This document shows positions 17,165 to 26,830 of a DNA stretch of 64,000 bases, piece by piece. Source of the DNA: Actinomadura luzonensis (GTDB lineage Bacteria; Actinomycetota; Actinomycetes; Streptosporangiales; Streptosporangiaceae); assembly GCF_022664455.2 (NCBI RefSeq), contig NZ_JAKRKC020000001.1:124001-188000 (forward strand), in the 5' to 3' direction. How positions within the stretch are numbered: position 1 is the stretch's first letter; each line of letters opens with the position of its first letter. The position numbers and the translations under genes were made by a program. Under the pieces are notes generated by a model, which saw only the letters and a program-made list of their open reading frames with translations, ran no database searches and had not been told where the DNA came from.

Positions 17165-19150
17165 TCACCGGGTGCGGGCGACGAGGAGGGCGATGTCGTC
17201 CTCCGCCGGGCGGTCGCGCAACATGCTGCGCACGACGTGGGAGCAGAAGACCTCCAGCGGCAGCGGGGCGCGGGCGAGCGCGGCGCCGAGCCGGTCGATG
17301 CCCGCCTCGATGTCGGCCTCGCGGGTCTCGATGAGGCCGTCGGTGTAGAGCGCGATCACGCTGCCCGCGGCCAGCTCCACCTCCAGCGCCTCGAAGGCGC
17401 CGACGCCCAGGCCGACGGGGGTGCCGCTGGGCGGGCGGGGGAAGGTGACCGCGCCGTCCGGGGCGACGACGGCGGGCGGCGGGTGGCCGGCCGTGGCCAT
17501 CGAGCAGCGCCGGGTGGCGGGGTCGTAGACGGCGTAGAGGCAGGTGGCTCCCGTCGCGTCGAACGGCAGGCCGCTGGTGTCGTCCTCCTCGGCCAGCCGG
17601 ACGACCAGGTCGTCCAGGCGGGCCAGCACCTCCCCCGGCGGCAGGTCCAGGTACGCCAGCGTGCGGACGGCGGTGCGCATCCGCCCCATGGTGGCCGCGG
17701 CGTCGATGCCGTGCCCGGTCACGTCCCCGACGACCAGCGCGACCCGGCCGCCGGGCAGCGGGATCGTGTCGAACCAGTCGCCGCCGACGCCGCCGCTCGA
17801 CGGCAGGTAGCGCGAGGCCACCTCGACCGCGCCGCCGCCGGACAGCCGGCGCGGCAGGAGGGTGCGTTGCAGGGCGAGGGCGGCGGTGCGCTCGCGGGTG
17901 TAGCGGCGGGCGTTGTCCAGGCTGAGCGCGGCCCGCGCGCACAGCTCCTCGGCGAGCAGGAGGTCGTCCCGGGTGAACGGCGCCCGGTTGTCGGTGCGGA
18001 CGAACACGGTGACGCCCAGGATCTCGCCCCGCGCCTTCAGCGGCACGACGATCAGCGTGTGCATCCCGGTGGCGTGGATGACCTGGGCCCGCTCGGGGTC
18101 CTGGCCCAGCCAGCCGTCCGGCGAGGTGTCCAGCACGGGCTCGAAGTGGGACTCGCCGGTGGCCAGGACCTCGGTGAACGGCGACGACGGCGGCACGAAC
18201 ACCGCCTGCCCGCGCGGCCACAACGACTCCGGCGTCCCCTCGTGGATCGAGGCCACGCCCGCGCGCCGGAACACCGGCACCCTCGACTCGGTGCCGGCCA
18301 GCCGTTGCAGGGGCTCGGCGTCCGGCAGGACGGACTCGGCCAGGTCCACGGTGACGTAGTCGGCGAGGACGGGCACCGCGAGGTCGGCCATCTCCTGCGC
18401 GGTGCGGCGCACGTCGAGCGTGCTGCCGATGCGCACGCTGGCCTCGCGGAGCACGGCCAGGCGCTCGCGGGCCTTGCTGCGGCTGATGTCGAGCACCATC
18501 GAGCACACGCCGACGGGACGGCCGTCCACGCCGTCGAGGCGGAACAGCGAGGCCGACAGGGTGCGCACGTCACGCCCGCCGGGGGCGGTCCAGCGGGCCT
18601 CGCGGTCGATCTGCGGCACGCCGTCCGACAGGACCGCCCGCATCGCCTCCTGCACCGCGCGGGTGTCGGCCCCGGGGACGGGGTCGGTCAGCGCGCGGCC
18701 GACCCCGTAGTGCGGGAAGACCGGCTCCAGGCGCCTGGCCGCGTCGTTGCGCCAGACGCAGCGCAGGTCGCGGTCCCAGATGGCGATCGCGACGGGGGCG
18801 CGGGACAGCAGCGGCTCCACGACGGAGCAGGTCTGGGTGGCGGCGCCGGCGGCCACCGGGGTCAGCGCGACCAGCCAGGAGCCCGGCCCGTCCGGCGTGC
18901 CCAGCCGGGTGCCCTCGGCGTGCACGAGGACCCGGCGGCCGTCGTCGCGGCGGGCCTCCAGCAGCCCGGACCAGCGGTCCGGTGCCGTCCCCTCGCCCTC
19001 CTGCCGGTCGGGCGGGAGCGGGAAGGGGCCGGTGGCGTGGTGACCGAGGAGGTCCTGCGCGGCCGGCGTCCAACCGGTCACCGCGCCGCCGACGTCGACC
19101 ACGACGACGGCGGGCGGCGGCTGTTCCGGTGCGCTTCCGATGGTGGTCAT
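17165..19150 (-). CDS. PAS-GAF-SpoIIE serine phosphatase (PP2C type)
   Basis: 661 residues from the ATG at 19150 (MTTIGSAPEQ). Two PAS-like segments (about 15-80 and 105-225, with IAIWDRDLRCVWRNDAARR) precede a GAF domain (about 245-410). A SpoIIE/PPM phosphatase domain follows, with the metal motifs GGDWFDTI, VGDVTGHG, TAGHPPP, LYTDGLIETR and DDIALLVAR. Such proteins dephosphorylate anti-sigma-factor antagonists in stress pathways. No anti-sigma kinase or STAS gene is adjacent. Longer upstream extensions in frame are shadows of the ATP-grasp gene. It is one of three SpoIIE-type phosphatases in this window. Confidence 0.9.
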   Translation of the reverse strand: MTTIGSAPEQPPPAVVVVDVGGAVTGWTPAAQDLLGHHATGPFPLPPDRQEGEGTAPDRWSGLLEARRDDGRRVLVHAEGTRLGTPDGPGSWLVALTPVAAGAATQTCSVVEPLLSRAPVAIAIWDRDLRCVWRNDAARRLEPVFPHYGVGRALTDPVPGADTRAVQEAMRAVLSDGVPQIDREARWTAPGGRDVRTLSASLFRLDGVDGRPVGVCSMVLDISRSKARERLAVLREASVRIGSTLDVRRTAQEMADLAVPVLADYVTVDLAESVLPDAEPLQRLAGTESRVPVFRRAGVASIHEGTPESLWPRGQAVFVPPSSPFTEVLATGESHFEPVLDTSPDGWLGQDPERAQVIHATGMHTLIVVPLKARGEILGVTVFVRTDNRAPFTRDDLLLAEELCARAALSLDNARRYTRERTAALALQRTLLPRRLSGGGAVEVASRYLPSSGGVGGDWFDTIPLPGGRVALVVGDVTGHGIDAAATMGRMRTAVRTLAYLDLPPGEVLARLDDLVVRLAEEDDTSGLPFDATGATCLYAVYDPATRRCSMATAGHPPPAVVAPDGAVTFPRPPSGTPVGLGVGAFEALEVELAAGSVIALYTDGLIETREADIEAGIDRLGAALARAPLPLEVFCSHVVRSMLRDRPAEDDIALLVARTR

Positions 19151-19257
19151 GGCGCGATCCGTCCCTGCGGCGAGTGACCTTTTCGACCCAGGAGCCCAGG
19201 ATATGCGGCTTTGACCTGGGATGATTCTGGCGCAGTGCTGGTCCCGGCATAGAAGGC

Positions 19258-20451
19258 TCAAAGCCGCAGCAGGCTGTCCCAGCCGTCGGGGCTGAGCGCG
19301 TACGCCGCCACGCTGCCCGTGGCGAACCGCCGCCAGGCCGCCGGCCGCGCCAGGACCAGCCCGGAGGCGCCCGCCACCAGCAGCGCGGCGCGCGGGTCGG
19401 GGCCGGGCGTCAGCTCCTCGGCGCTGCCCGCGTACGCGCCCCGGCGCAGCAGCGCGGCGGCCAGCTCGCGGAGGACGGCGCGGCGGCTGCCGGTGTGCTC
19501 GGCCGCGCCCAGCACCGCGAGCAGGAGCTGGTGGGTGGCCACTCCGGCGCGGCCCGCCGGCTGCGGCGAGGGGGCCAGGCCGCGGGCGAGCTCCAGCAGC
19601 GGCGACAGCAGGTCGACCCCGGACAGCAGGGCGTTGACCGGCTCGACCAGGCGCGGGTTGACGTCGATGAACACCGGGCCGCCGGGGGTCAGGATGACGT
19701 CGGCCGACAGCGCGCCGTGCCAGCCGAGCCCGCCGCCGAGCCGCCGCAGGTGCGCCGCGACCTCGGGCAGGCGCAGGCCGAGCTTGTGGCTCGCGCCGCC
19801 CCGGGCGCCTTCCCCGGTGCGGCGGCAGGCGTGGAAGGCGACCAGCTCGCCGTCGGCGAACACCGTCTGCACCATCGCGAGCGGCCCCCGCGCCTCCTGC
19901 TGGATCAGCAGGCGCTCGCCCGGCGGCCAGGTCACGCCCGCCAGGTCGCCGGGCCCGGCGAGGCGGGTGACGCCGCTGGAGGCCGTGCCGATCGGCCGCT
20001 TGAGGTAGGCGGGGAAGGCGGTCCACCCGGCGGCCTCGCGGGCGCCCGCCACGACCCGCGACGGCGGCTGCGGCACCTCGGCCGCCCGCAGCGCGGCGTA
20101 CGCCGACACCTTGTCCTGCACGGCGGCCAGCGCGGCGAACGGCGGCACCACGGTCGCCACCCCCCGATCGCCCAGCCGGGCGGCGGCCGCCGACAGCACG
20201 CTCACCTGCTCCTGCGTGGGCAGCAGCACGTCGAAGCCGCCCTCGTCGTAGGCGTCCAGGGCCGCCTCCAGCCAGGCGAACGGGCCGGCGCCGAAGGCGG
20301 GCACCCGGCGCACCCGGCGGACGTGGCGGGTGAAGGCGCACAGGCACCAGGGATCGGGGGACAGCGCCTCGACCTGATGGCCCGCCCGCGACAGCACCGT
20401 GGCGCACTGCCGCGAGGTCAGCCCCGACCCGTCGGACAACAGGATCCGCAT
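19258..20451 (-). CDS. ATP-grasp domain protein of unknown substrate
   Basis: 397 residues, starting MRILLSDGSGLTSRQC, after GGGAGGCGTC. It has an N-terminal Rossmann-like domain, then an ATP-grasp module. That module carries FPAYLKRPIGTASSGV (ATP lysine), RLLIQQEARGPLAMVQTVF, and the Mg-binding FIDVNPRLVEPV. Proteins of this shape ligate carboxylates to amines or thiols, often in peptide or cofactor pathways. No partner biosynthetic gene is nearby. It is divergent from a TetR gene and shares a palindromic operator with it, so TetR control is likely. Confidence 0.82.
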   Translation of the reverse strand: MRILLSDGSGLTSRQCATVLSRAGHQVEALSPDPWCLCAFTRHVRRVRRVPAFGAGPFAWLEAALDAYDEGGFDVLLPTQEQVSVLSAAAARLGDRGVATVVPPFAALAAVQDKVSAYAALRAAEVPQPPSRVVAGAREAAGWTAFPAYLKRPIGTASSGVTRLAGPGDLAGVTWPPGERLLIQQEARGPLAMVQTVFADGELVAFHACRRTGEGARGGASHKLGLRLPEVAAHLRRLGGGLGWHGALSADVILTPGGPVFIDVNPRLVEPVNALLSGVDLLSPLLELARGLAPSPQPAGRAGVATHQLLLAVLGAAEHTGSRRAVLRELAAALLRRGAYAGSAEELTPGPDPRAALLVAGASGLVLARPAAWRRFATGSVAAYALSPDGWDSLLRL

Positions 20452-20465
20452 GACGCCTCCCGTTT

Positions 20466-20493
20466 GTATATGACATAAGCTTATCCCATATAC
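20466..20493 (+). promoter_or_regulatory. 28-bp palindromic operator between ATP-grasp and TetR genes
   Basis: The 28 bp start GTATATGACATAAG and end CTTATCCCATATAC, and are palindromic at 24 of 28 positions around an AAGCTT centre. The right end contains TATACT (20489-20494), a -10 placed 6 nt before the TetR ATG at 20501, so that transcript is probably leaderless. The operator overlaps both divergent promoters. Confidence 0.75.
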
Positions 20494-20500
20494 TTACCCC

Positions 20501-21043
20501 ATGGGACGCCCCGCGCAGATCGACCGGGCCGCCGTCGTCGCGGCGGCGATGGCCGTCGCCGACGAGCACGGCCTGGCCGCGCTCACCATGCCGGCCGTCG
20601 CCGGCCGCCTCGGGGTCACCGCGATGGCCCTGTACCGGCACGTCGCGAACAAGGAGGACCTGCTCGACGCGCTCGTGGAGGCGCTGCTGCCGGCCCCGCC
20701 GCCGGACACCGCGGCCCTGCCCTGGCGGCAGCGGCTGGAGGCGCTGGCGGGCGCGGTCCGCGACAGCGCGGCCCGCCATCCGGCGGTCTTCCCGCTCCTG
20801 CTGCAGCGCCCGGCGGCGACCGAGCGGGCCCGCCGGGCCCGTGACGGCGTGGTGTCCGCGCTGCGCGAGGCCGGGCTGGGGCCCGAGGCGGCGGCTCGCG
20901 CCGAACGCCTGATCAGCACCGCCGTCCTGGGCTTCGCCGCGAGCGAGGCGGCCGGCCGCTTCGCCCACCACGACCAGCGGGTGCGCGACGAGGACTTCGC
21001 CTGCCTCCTGGAGGCCATCGGCTCACTGCTCCCGCCCGCCTGA
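20501..21043 (+). CDS. TetR family regulator
   Basis: 180 residues, starting MGRPAQIDRAAVVAAAM. The helix-turn-helix is LTMPAVAGRLGVTAMALYRHVANKEDLLDALVE, and the short C-terminal domain is of the TetR_C_1-like size. It probably represses itself and the divergent ATP-grasp gene through the palindrome at 20466-20493. Confidence 0.9.
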   Translation: MGRPAQIDRAAVVAAAMAVADEHGLAALTMPAVAGRLGVTAMALYRHVANKEDLLDALVEALLPAPPPDTAALPWRQRLEALAGAVRDSAARHPAVFPLLLQRPAATERARRARDGVVSALREAGLGPEAAARAERLISTAVLGFAASEAAGRFAHHDQRVRDEDFACLLEAIGSLLPPA

Positions 21044-21095
21044 AGCGCCCCGGCGTCGGCCGCCCGCCTGACGGCCCCACCCCGCCGCCGCCCGC

Positions 21096-22292
21096 TCAGC
21101 GGGCCGGCACGCCCCCGGACGCCGCCCGCCGGCCCGTCCATCTCCTGGCCAGCCGTTGCCCCGGCAGCTCCACGAAGCGGTGGCTGAGCCAGCTCAGCGG
21201 CAGCAGCAGCGCGAGCACCAGCACGCCGACGCCGACCTGCGCCGCCGTCGGCGCCCACCGCATCTCCCCCACCACCTCCATGAGGACCAGCAGCAGCGGC
21301 AGGTGCACCAGGTAGAGCGAGTAGCTGATCACGCCGAGGCGGGTCAGCGCGGCCGGCACCCGCCGCCCGCGCAGCGCCCGGGCGGCGGCGAAGGTGGCCG
21401 CGGCCAGCACGACGGTGAGGACCCAGCGCGCCGGCTGCACCCACCACCAGCCGGCGCTGAGCGCCCACAGCGGCGTCGCGGCCACCAGCGCCGCCGCGAC
21501 GCCGACCGGCCACAGCCGGCCCTGGCCGCGTTCCCACCGGTGGATCGCCGTGCCGGCGAACATGACCGCGAGGAGCGCCGCCCCGAACCACGGCACCCGG
21601 CTGCTGAGCAGCAGCAGCCCCAGCGCCATCAGCCCCAGCGCCACGCTGGCGCCCCGCACCGCCCGCCCGCTCAGCACGCAGGCCAGCCCGGCGGCGAACC
21701 CGCCGAGCGACACCCACGACACCCAGCCGCCCGACAGCGGGGCCGCCGCCCACGCCGCCCCGGTCACCGCCGCGGCCACCGCGAACACCACCGGCAACGC
21801 GCCCCGCCCGTCGCGCACGCCGAGCACGAACAGTGCCGCCGCCAGCAGGTAGAACACCATCTCGTACGACAGCGTCCACATGGTGTTGAGCACGCCGCCG
21901 ACGCCGACGACGTCCAGCAGCATCGTGGCGTGCGCGGCCACCGCCGAGCCGTCGCGCGGCACCTCCTCGCGCACCTCGATCCACGGCGACAGCGCCAGCG
22001 TCAGCCCGATCACCGCCACGTACAGCGGGTACAGCCGGAACGCGCGCCCCGCCCAGAACGCCCGCACGTCCCCGTGCCGCTCCAGCGAGTACGGGATGAT
22101 GTAGCCGCTGACCAGGAAGAACACCAGCACCCCGTACGTGCCGAGGTTGAAGGCCGTGGGCCGGAGCCAGGGCAGGGCCCAGGTCGTCAGGTGCTCGCCC
22201 ACCACGGCGAGGGCGCCGATCCCGCGCAGCGCGTCCAGCCAGTCGAGGCGGCTCGTCCCTTTCCGAGCGATATGAGCGGGTTCGGCGGCCAT
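21096..22292 (-). CDS. Acyltransferase 3 family membrane protein (OafA/YrhL-like)
   Basis: 398 residues from ATG 22292 (MAAEPAHIARKG). It has about ten hydrophobic segments. The first block, RLDWLDALRGIGALAVVGEH, carries the R..DALRG...V...H pattern of the family, followed by FFLVSGYIIPYSLER and RAFRLYPLYV. These integral membrane enzymes transfer acetyl or other acyl groups to sugars or lipids on the cell surface. No polysaccharide cluster is adjacent, so the acceptor is unknown. Confidence 0.9.
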   Translation of the reverse strand: MAAEPAHIARKGTSRLDWLDALRGIGALAVVGEHLTTWALPWLRPTAFNLGTYGVLVFFLVSGYIIPYSLERHGDVRAFWAGRAFRLYPLYVAVIGLTLALSPWIEVREEVPRDGSAVAAHATMLLDVVGVGGVLNTMWTLSYEMVFYLLAAALFVLGVRDGRGALPVVFAVAAAVTGAAWAAAPLSGGWVSWVSLGGFAAGLACVLSGRAVRGASVALGLMALGLLLLSSRVPWFGAALLAVMFAGTAIHRWERGQGRLWPVGVAAALVAATPLWALSAGWWWVQPARWVLTVVLAAATFAAARALRGRRVPAALTRLGVISYSLYLVHLPLLLVLMEVVGEMRWAPTAAQVGVGVLVLALLLPLSWLSHRFVELPGQRLARRWTGRRAASGGVPAR

Positions 22293-22321
22293 GGGGGTCA
22301 ACGTATCGGATGCCGGGAGCG

Positions 22322-22765
22322 TCAGGGGTTCTCCACGGGCAGCCCGAACGCCGACAACTTCTGCTCGTGGTGCTCGACCATGCCGAGCCGCCGGTAGAAG
22401 GCGTGGCTGCCGGGGCCCTCCGGCGTCGACTCGTGGTCGGTGGTCAGCATGAAGTAGCGGCAGTGCGCGTACCGGCGCATCAGGTGCTCCAGCAGCCGCC
22501 GGCCGATGCCCTTGCCGTGGTGGCCCTGCTCGACCAGCAGCTCCTGGACGTAGCAGACGATCTCGTCGTCCGACACCGTGCGCGCCAGGCCGAGCAGCCG
22601 CCCGGTGTCGTCCCTGGCCGTGACGACCAGGTGCGACTTCTCCAGGGCGCGCCGGAGCCTCGGCAGGTCGGCGGTCCAGACGTCCCAGCCGACGGAGTCG
22701 TAGAGGTCGAAGAGCTCGCCGTCGTCGAACGAGGTCTCCTCAGCGATGATCACCACCCGCAGCAC
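22322..22765 (-). CDS. GNAT N-acetyltransferase
   Basis: 147 residues. The start is GTG 22765 (VLRVVIIAEETSF); a second GTG lies at 22756. The acetyl-CoA loop is VQELLVEQGHHGKGIGRRLLEHL, followed by the Y-containing strand HAFYRRLGMVEH. No Shine-Dalgarno is obvious. It is divergent from the DinB/pentapeptide gene. Substrate unknown. Confidence 0.85.
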   Translation of the reverse strand: MLRVVIIAEETSFDDGELFDLYDSVGWDVWTADLPRLRRALEKSHLVVTARDDTGRLLGLARTVSDDEIVCYVQELLVEQGHHGKGIGRRLLEHLMRRYAHCRYFMLTTDHESTPEGPGSHAFYRRLGMVEHHEQKLSAFGLPVENP

Positions 22766-22838
22766 TCTAGTGCCGCCCGCGCCACCGGCCGGCGAACCGG
22801 AAGCGGATCGTCCGGAATATCTCCTAAGGTGAGGTCCC

Positions 22839-23639
22839 ATGGCCGAGTTTCGCGAGCAGGACCTCGCGGGAGCGCGCGTCGAGCGCGTCAACCTCCGCGG
22901 GGCCGACCTCACCCGCGTGGACCTGCGGGACGCCACGCTGCGGAGGGTCGATCTGACCGGCGCCGACCTCCGCGCCGCCCTCCTCCTGCGCACCCGCCTG
23001 CGCGGCGTCGAGCTGGTCGACGTCGAGATCAGCGGCGAGCTGCGCAACGTCACGGTGAACGGCGTCGACATCGCGCCGCTCGTCGAGGCCGAGCTGAACC
23101 GCCGCATGCCCCAGCGGGCCAGGATGCGCCCGGACGACCCCGCCGGGTTCCGCGAGGCGTGGGCGATCCTGGAGCGGCTGTGGGAGGGGACGCTCACGCG
23201 GGCGCGCGCGTTGCCCGAGGCGGCGCTGCACCGCAGCGTGGACGGCGAGTGGTCCTTCATCCAGACGCTGCGGCACCTCGGCTTCGCCTCCGCCGCCTGG
23301 GCGGGCCGGATGGTGCTCGGCGACCCCGCGCCCTGGCATCCGCTGGACCTGCCCTGGGACGAGGCGCCCCGCTGGGACGACATCCCGTGGGAGCGCGAGC
23401 TGCGCCCCTCGCTGGAGGAGGTGCTCGCGGTGCGGCGCGAGCGGCAGGCGATGGTGCGCGACCTCGTCGGCTCGCTCACCGCCGGACGCCTCGCCGCCAC
23501 GGTGACGCGGACCGGCCCCGGCTGGCCGCAACTGGAGGACTTCCCGGTCAAGGAGTGCCTCCACATCATCCTCAACGAGGAATGGGAACATCGGCTCTAC
23601 GCCGAGCGCGATCTGAACGTACTGGAGAAAGAGGACTGA
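22839..23639 (+). CDS. DinB-family protein with N-terminal pentapeptide repeats
   Basis: 266 residues. Residues 5-65 are pentapeptide repeats (A(D/N)L-type: GADLTRVDLRDATLRRVDL), which form a small beta-helix. From about 110 onward is a four-helix DinB domain. It has the metal-ligand pattern of a His early (RHLGFASAAW) and a late His-rich helix (CLHIILNEEWEHRLY). DinB-fold proteins include thiol-dependent S-transferases that use mycothiol in Actinobacteria. It lies 2 nt before the alpha/beta hydrolase gene, so they form an operon. Confidence 0.85.
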   Translation: MAEFREQDLAGARVERVNLRGADLTRVDLRDATLRRVDLTGADLRAALLLRTRLRGVELVDVEISGELRNVTVNGVDIAPLVEAELNRRMPQRARMRPDDPAGFREAWAILERLWEGTLTRARALPEAALHRSVDGEWSFIQTLRHLGFASAAWAGRMVLGDPAPWHPLDLPWDEAPRWDDIPWERELRPSLEEVLAVRRERQAMVRDLVGSLTAGRLAATVTRTGPGWPQLEDFPVKECLHIILNEEWEHRLYAERDLNVLEKED

Positions 23640-23641
23640 CC

Positions 23642-24328
23642 GTGGACATCCTGCTCATCGCCGGCCTGTGGCTCGACCGCTCGGCGTGGGACGAGGTCGT
23701 GCCCGCGCTGGAGGAGCTCGGCCACCGCGCGGTGCCCGTCGCCCTGCCCGGCCAGGGCGACGGCGCGACCGGCGCCACGCTCGACGACCAGGTGGCCGCG
23801 GTGCTCGCCGCCGTGGACGCGGCCGACGGCAGGCCGCTGGTGGCCGGGCACTCGGCCGCGAGCACCCTGGCCTGGCTGGCCGCCGACGCCCGGCCCGAGC
23901 GGGTGGCCAAGGTGGCGCTGATCGGCGGCTTCCCGGCCGCCGACGGAGCCGCCTACGCCGACTTCTTCGAGGTCACCGGCGGCGTCATGCCCTTCCCGGG
24001 CTGGGACCCGTTCGACGGGCCGGACTCCGCCGACCTCGACGAGCGGGCCAGGGCCGGCTTCGCGGCCGCCGCGATCCCCGTCCCCGAGGGCGTGGCCAGG
24101 GGCGTGGTGCGGCTGCGCGACGCGCGGCGCTTCGACGTGCCGGTCCTCGTCGTGTGTCCCGAGTTCACCCCCGAGCAGGCCAGGGCGTGGATCGCGGCCG
24201 GTGACGTGCCCGAGCTGGCCAAGGCCTCGGACGTCGGGTTCGCCGACCTCGACTCGGGGCACTGGCCGATGCTGACCAGGCCGCGCGAGCTCGCCCGGCT
24301 GCTCGCCGAGGCGGCCGGGCAGGGCTGA
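23642..24328 (+). CDS. Alpha/beta hydrolase
   Basis: 228 residues. The start is GTG 23642, with AGAGGA upstream inside the end of the DinB gene. It is a small alpha/beta hydrolase with nucleophile motif GHSAAS (S89 region) and catalytic His in SGHWPML near the end. The esterase-like family has no known substrate here. It is coupled to the DinB gene by a 2-nt gap. Confidence 0.85.
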   Translation: MDILLIAGLWLDRSAWDEVVPALEELGHRAVPVALPGQGDGATGATLDDQVAAVLAAVDAADGRPLVAGHSAASTLAWLAADARPERVAKVALIGGFPAADGAAYADFFEVTGGVMPFPGWDPFDGPDSADLDERARAGFAAAAIPVPEGVARGVVRLRDARRFDVPVLVVCPEFTPEQARAWIAAGDVPELAKASDVGFADLDSGHWPMLTRPRELARLLAEAAGQG

Positions 24329-24451
24329 GCTCAGCCGCCCGGTCGCCCCGCCAGGGCGGCCGCCACCGAACGGGCCTGCTCGGGTGAAATTTCATAACGT
24401 GTCCACATTCAATACAGCGTTTTCCGCATTTGTCGGTTTACGCTCCCCGGC

Positions 24452-26812
24452 ATGCATGCCAAGTCCCGGGTCCCGGCGATCCTCGCAGCGGCCGGCGTCC
24501 TCGCCGGCTCGATCGCCGCACTGCCCGCACCCTCCATGGCCGCCACCCCAGGAACCGTGGTCATCAGCCAGGTCTACGGCGGCGGCGGCAATTCCGGCGC
24601 CCCCCTGACCAACGACTACGTCGAGCTGTTCAACCGCAGCGACGCCCCCGTCCCGCTGGACGGCTGGTCGGTGCAGTACACCAGCGCCACCGGCACCGGG
24701 AACTTCGCCGCCAACAGGACCGCGCTCTCCGGCACCCTGGCCCCCGGCCAGTACCACCTCCTCCAGCTCGCGGCGGGCAGCACGCCCAGCGGCGCGCTCC
24801 CCCAGCCCGACGGCACCGGCACCCTCAACCTGAGCGGCACCGCGGGCAAGGTCGCGCTGGTCCGCTCGGCCGACGGCCTGGCCTGCAACGGCTCCTCCAC
24901 CCCCTGCGCGGACGACCAGCTCGCGCTGATCGCCGACCTGGTCGGCTACGGCACCGCGAACTTCGCCGAGGGCGCCCCGGCCCCGGCCCTCACCAACGCC
25001 ACCGCCGCCGTCCGCAAGGGCGGCGGCTGCGCCGACACCGACGACAACGCCGCCGACTTCGAGGCTGCGGCCCCCGCCCCGCGCAACAGCGCCACCACCC
25101 CGGCCCCCTGCGCGGGCGGCGACACCCCGACGCCGACGCCGACCCCCACCCCGACCCCGACGCCCACGCCCACGCCCACCGAGAGCTGCGACACCCCGGC
25201 CACGCACCAGATCTCCCAGGTCCAGGGCAGCGGCGAGACCAGCCCCCTCGCCGGTCAGAACGTCCGCGTCGAGGGCGTCGTCACGGGCTCCTTCCAGGGC
25301 AGCGGCGGCCTCGGCGGCTTCGCCGTGCAGTCCCTCACCCCGGACGCCGACCCGGCGACCTCCGAGGGCCTGTTCGTCTACAGCTCCTCCCCGGTCAAGG
25401 CGGGCGACCTGGTCCGCGTCTCCGGCAAGGCGACCGAGTACAACGGCCTCACCGAGATCTCCCCGGCCACCGCGGTGAACGTCTGCGGCACCGGCGCGGT
25501 CAAGCCGGCCAAGCTGCGCCTGCCGCTGAAGAAGGACGTCGCCTACGAGCGCTACGAGAACATGCTCGTGACCTTCCCCGACGACCTGACCGCGTCCGAG
25601 CTGTACAACCTGGGCCGCTACGGCGAGATCCTGCTCTCCGCGGGCGGCCGGCTCTGGCAGCCGACGGACCGCGCCGGCGTCGACCCCGCCAAGGACGCGC
25701 GGCGCACGATCCTGCTGGACGACGGCTCGAACACGCAGAACCCGCCCACGCTGCCGTACCACACCGAGGGCTCGCCCACGGTGCGCGTCGGTGACGAGGT
25801 CGAGGACCTGACCGGCGTCCTCACCTACAGCTTCGACGTCTACCGCGTCCAGCCGACGCGGCCGGTGGTCTTCGAGGCCGAGAACCCGCGTCCCGCCCGG
25901 TCGGAGCGGGTCGGCGGCGACGTCCGGGTGGCCGGCCTGAACACCCTCAACTGGTTCACCACGCTCGGCTCCCGGGGCGCCACCACCGCCGCCGAGCGCG
26001 ACCGCCAGCTCGCCAAGCTGGTCGCGAACATCACCACGCTCGACCCCGCCGTCGCGGGGCTGATGGAGGTCGAGCGCAACAACGACGTGGCGCTGAACGC
26101 CCTGGTGGACGCGCTCAACGCCAAGGCCGGCGCGGGCACGTACCAGGCGATCACCCACCCGAACCCGGGCACCGACCTCATCCAGACCGCGCTGATCTAC
26201 CAGCCGGCCAAGGTCACGCCGGTCGGCGCGGCCCGGTCGTCGGCCGACCCGATCTTCAACCGGCCGCCGCTGGTGCAGACCTTCACCAAGGCCGGCCGGC
26301 GCGGCGGCGAGACGTTCACCGTCGTGGTCAACCACTTCAAGTCCAAGGGCTGCACCGACTCCGACGGCCCCGCCACGGGCCCCGACGCCGACCAGGGCGA
26401 CGGGCAGAGCTGCTACAACGCCAAGCGCGTCAAGCAGGCGCAGGCCGTGCTGTCGCTGCTCGGCGGGCTGCGGCTGAAGAACGTGCTGCTGCTCGGCGAC
26501 CTCAACGCCTACGGCGAGGAGGACCCGATCCACACCCTGGAGGACGCCGGGCTGACCAGCCTCAGCAAGAAGTACGTCCGCAAGGACGACCGCTACAGCT
26601 ACGTCTTCGACGGCCTGTCCGGCGAGCTGGACCACGCCCTGGCCGACAAGGGCGCGCGCAAACTGGTGACGGGCGCCACGATCTGGCACGTCAACGCCGA
26701 CGAGGGCCGGTTCATGGACTACAACACCGAGTTCAACCCGCCCTACCTGTACGCGCCGGACCCGTTCCGCTCCTCCGACCACGACCCGCTGCTGGTGGGC
26801 CTGGACCTCTGA
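24452..26812 (+). CDS. Secreted ExeM/NucH-like nuclease with lamin-tail domain
   Basis: 786 residues. A signal peptide (about 1-30, ending SMAA-TPG) is followed by a lamin-tail domain (about 33-165, VVISQVYGGGGNSGAPL and YVELFNRS). A Pro-Thr repeat linker (about 225-245) leads to an OB-like region and then the endonuclease/exonuclease/phosphatase domain (about 490-786). The nuclease domain contains MEVERNND, VNHFKSKGC, LLGDLNAYGEEDP and SSDHDPLLVGL, with the catalytic Glu, Asp, Asn and His of the family. It should degrade extracellular DNA. A -10-like TACGCT lies 7 nt before the ATG, suggesting a leaderless transcript. Confidence 0.92.
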   Translation: MHAKSRVPAILAAAGVLAGSIAALPAPSMAATPGTVVISQVYGGGGNSGAPLTNDYVELFNRSDAPVPLDGWSVQYTSATGTGNFAANRTALSGTLAPGQYHLLQLAAGSTPSGALPQPDGTGTLNLSGTAGKVALVRSADGLACNGSSTPCADDQLALIADLVGYGTANFAEGAPAPALTNATAAVRKGGGCADTDDNAADFEAAAPAPRNSATTPAPCAGGDTPTPTPTPTPTPTPTPTPTESCDTPATHQISQVQGSGETSPLAGQNVRVEGVVTGSFQGSGGLGGFAVQSLTPDADPATSEGLFVYSSSPVKAGDLVRVSGKATEYNGLTEISPATAVNVCGTGAVKPAKLRLPLKKDVAYERYENMLVTFPDDLTASELYNLGRYGEILLSAGGRLWQPTDRAGVDPAKDARRTILLDDGSNTQNPPTLPYHTEGSPTVRVGDEVEDLTGVLTYSFDVYRVQPTRPVVFEAENPRPARSERVGGDVRVAGLNTLNWFTTLGSRGATTAAERDRQLAKLVANITTLDPAVAGLMEVERNNDVALNALVDALNAKAGAGTYQAITHPNPGTDLIQTALIYQPAKVTPVGAARSSADPIFNRPPLVQTFTKAGRRGGETFTVVVNHFKSKGCTDSDGPATGPDADQGDGQSCYNAKRVKQAQAVLSLLGGLRLKNVLLLGDLNAYGEEDPIHTLEDAGLTSLSKKYVRKDDRYSYVFDGLSGELDHALADKGARKLVTGATIWHVNADEGRFMDYNTEFNPPYLYAPDPFRSSDHDPLLVGLDL

Positions 26813-26830
26813 CGCCCGGCTCCCGTCCCT

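Noticed and set aside
17165..20971. 1268-codon minus-strand frame as a giant phosphatase
   Set aside because: The part above 19150 is out of frame with, and overlaps, the ATP-grasp gene.
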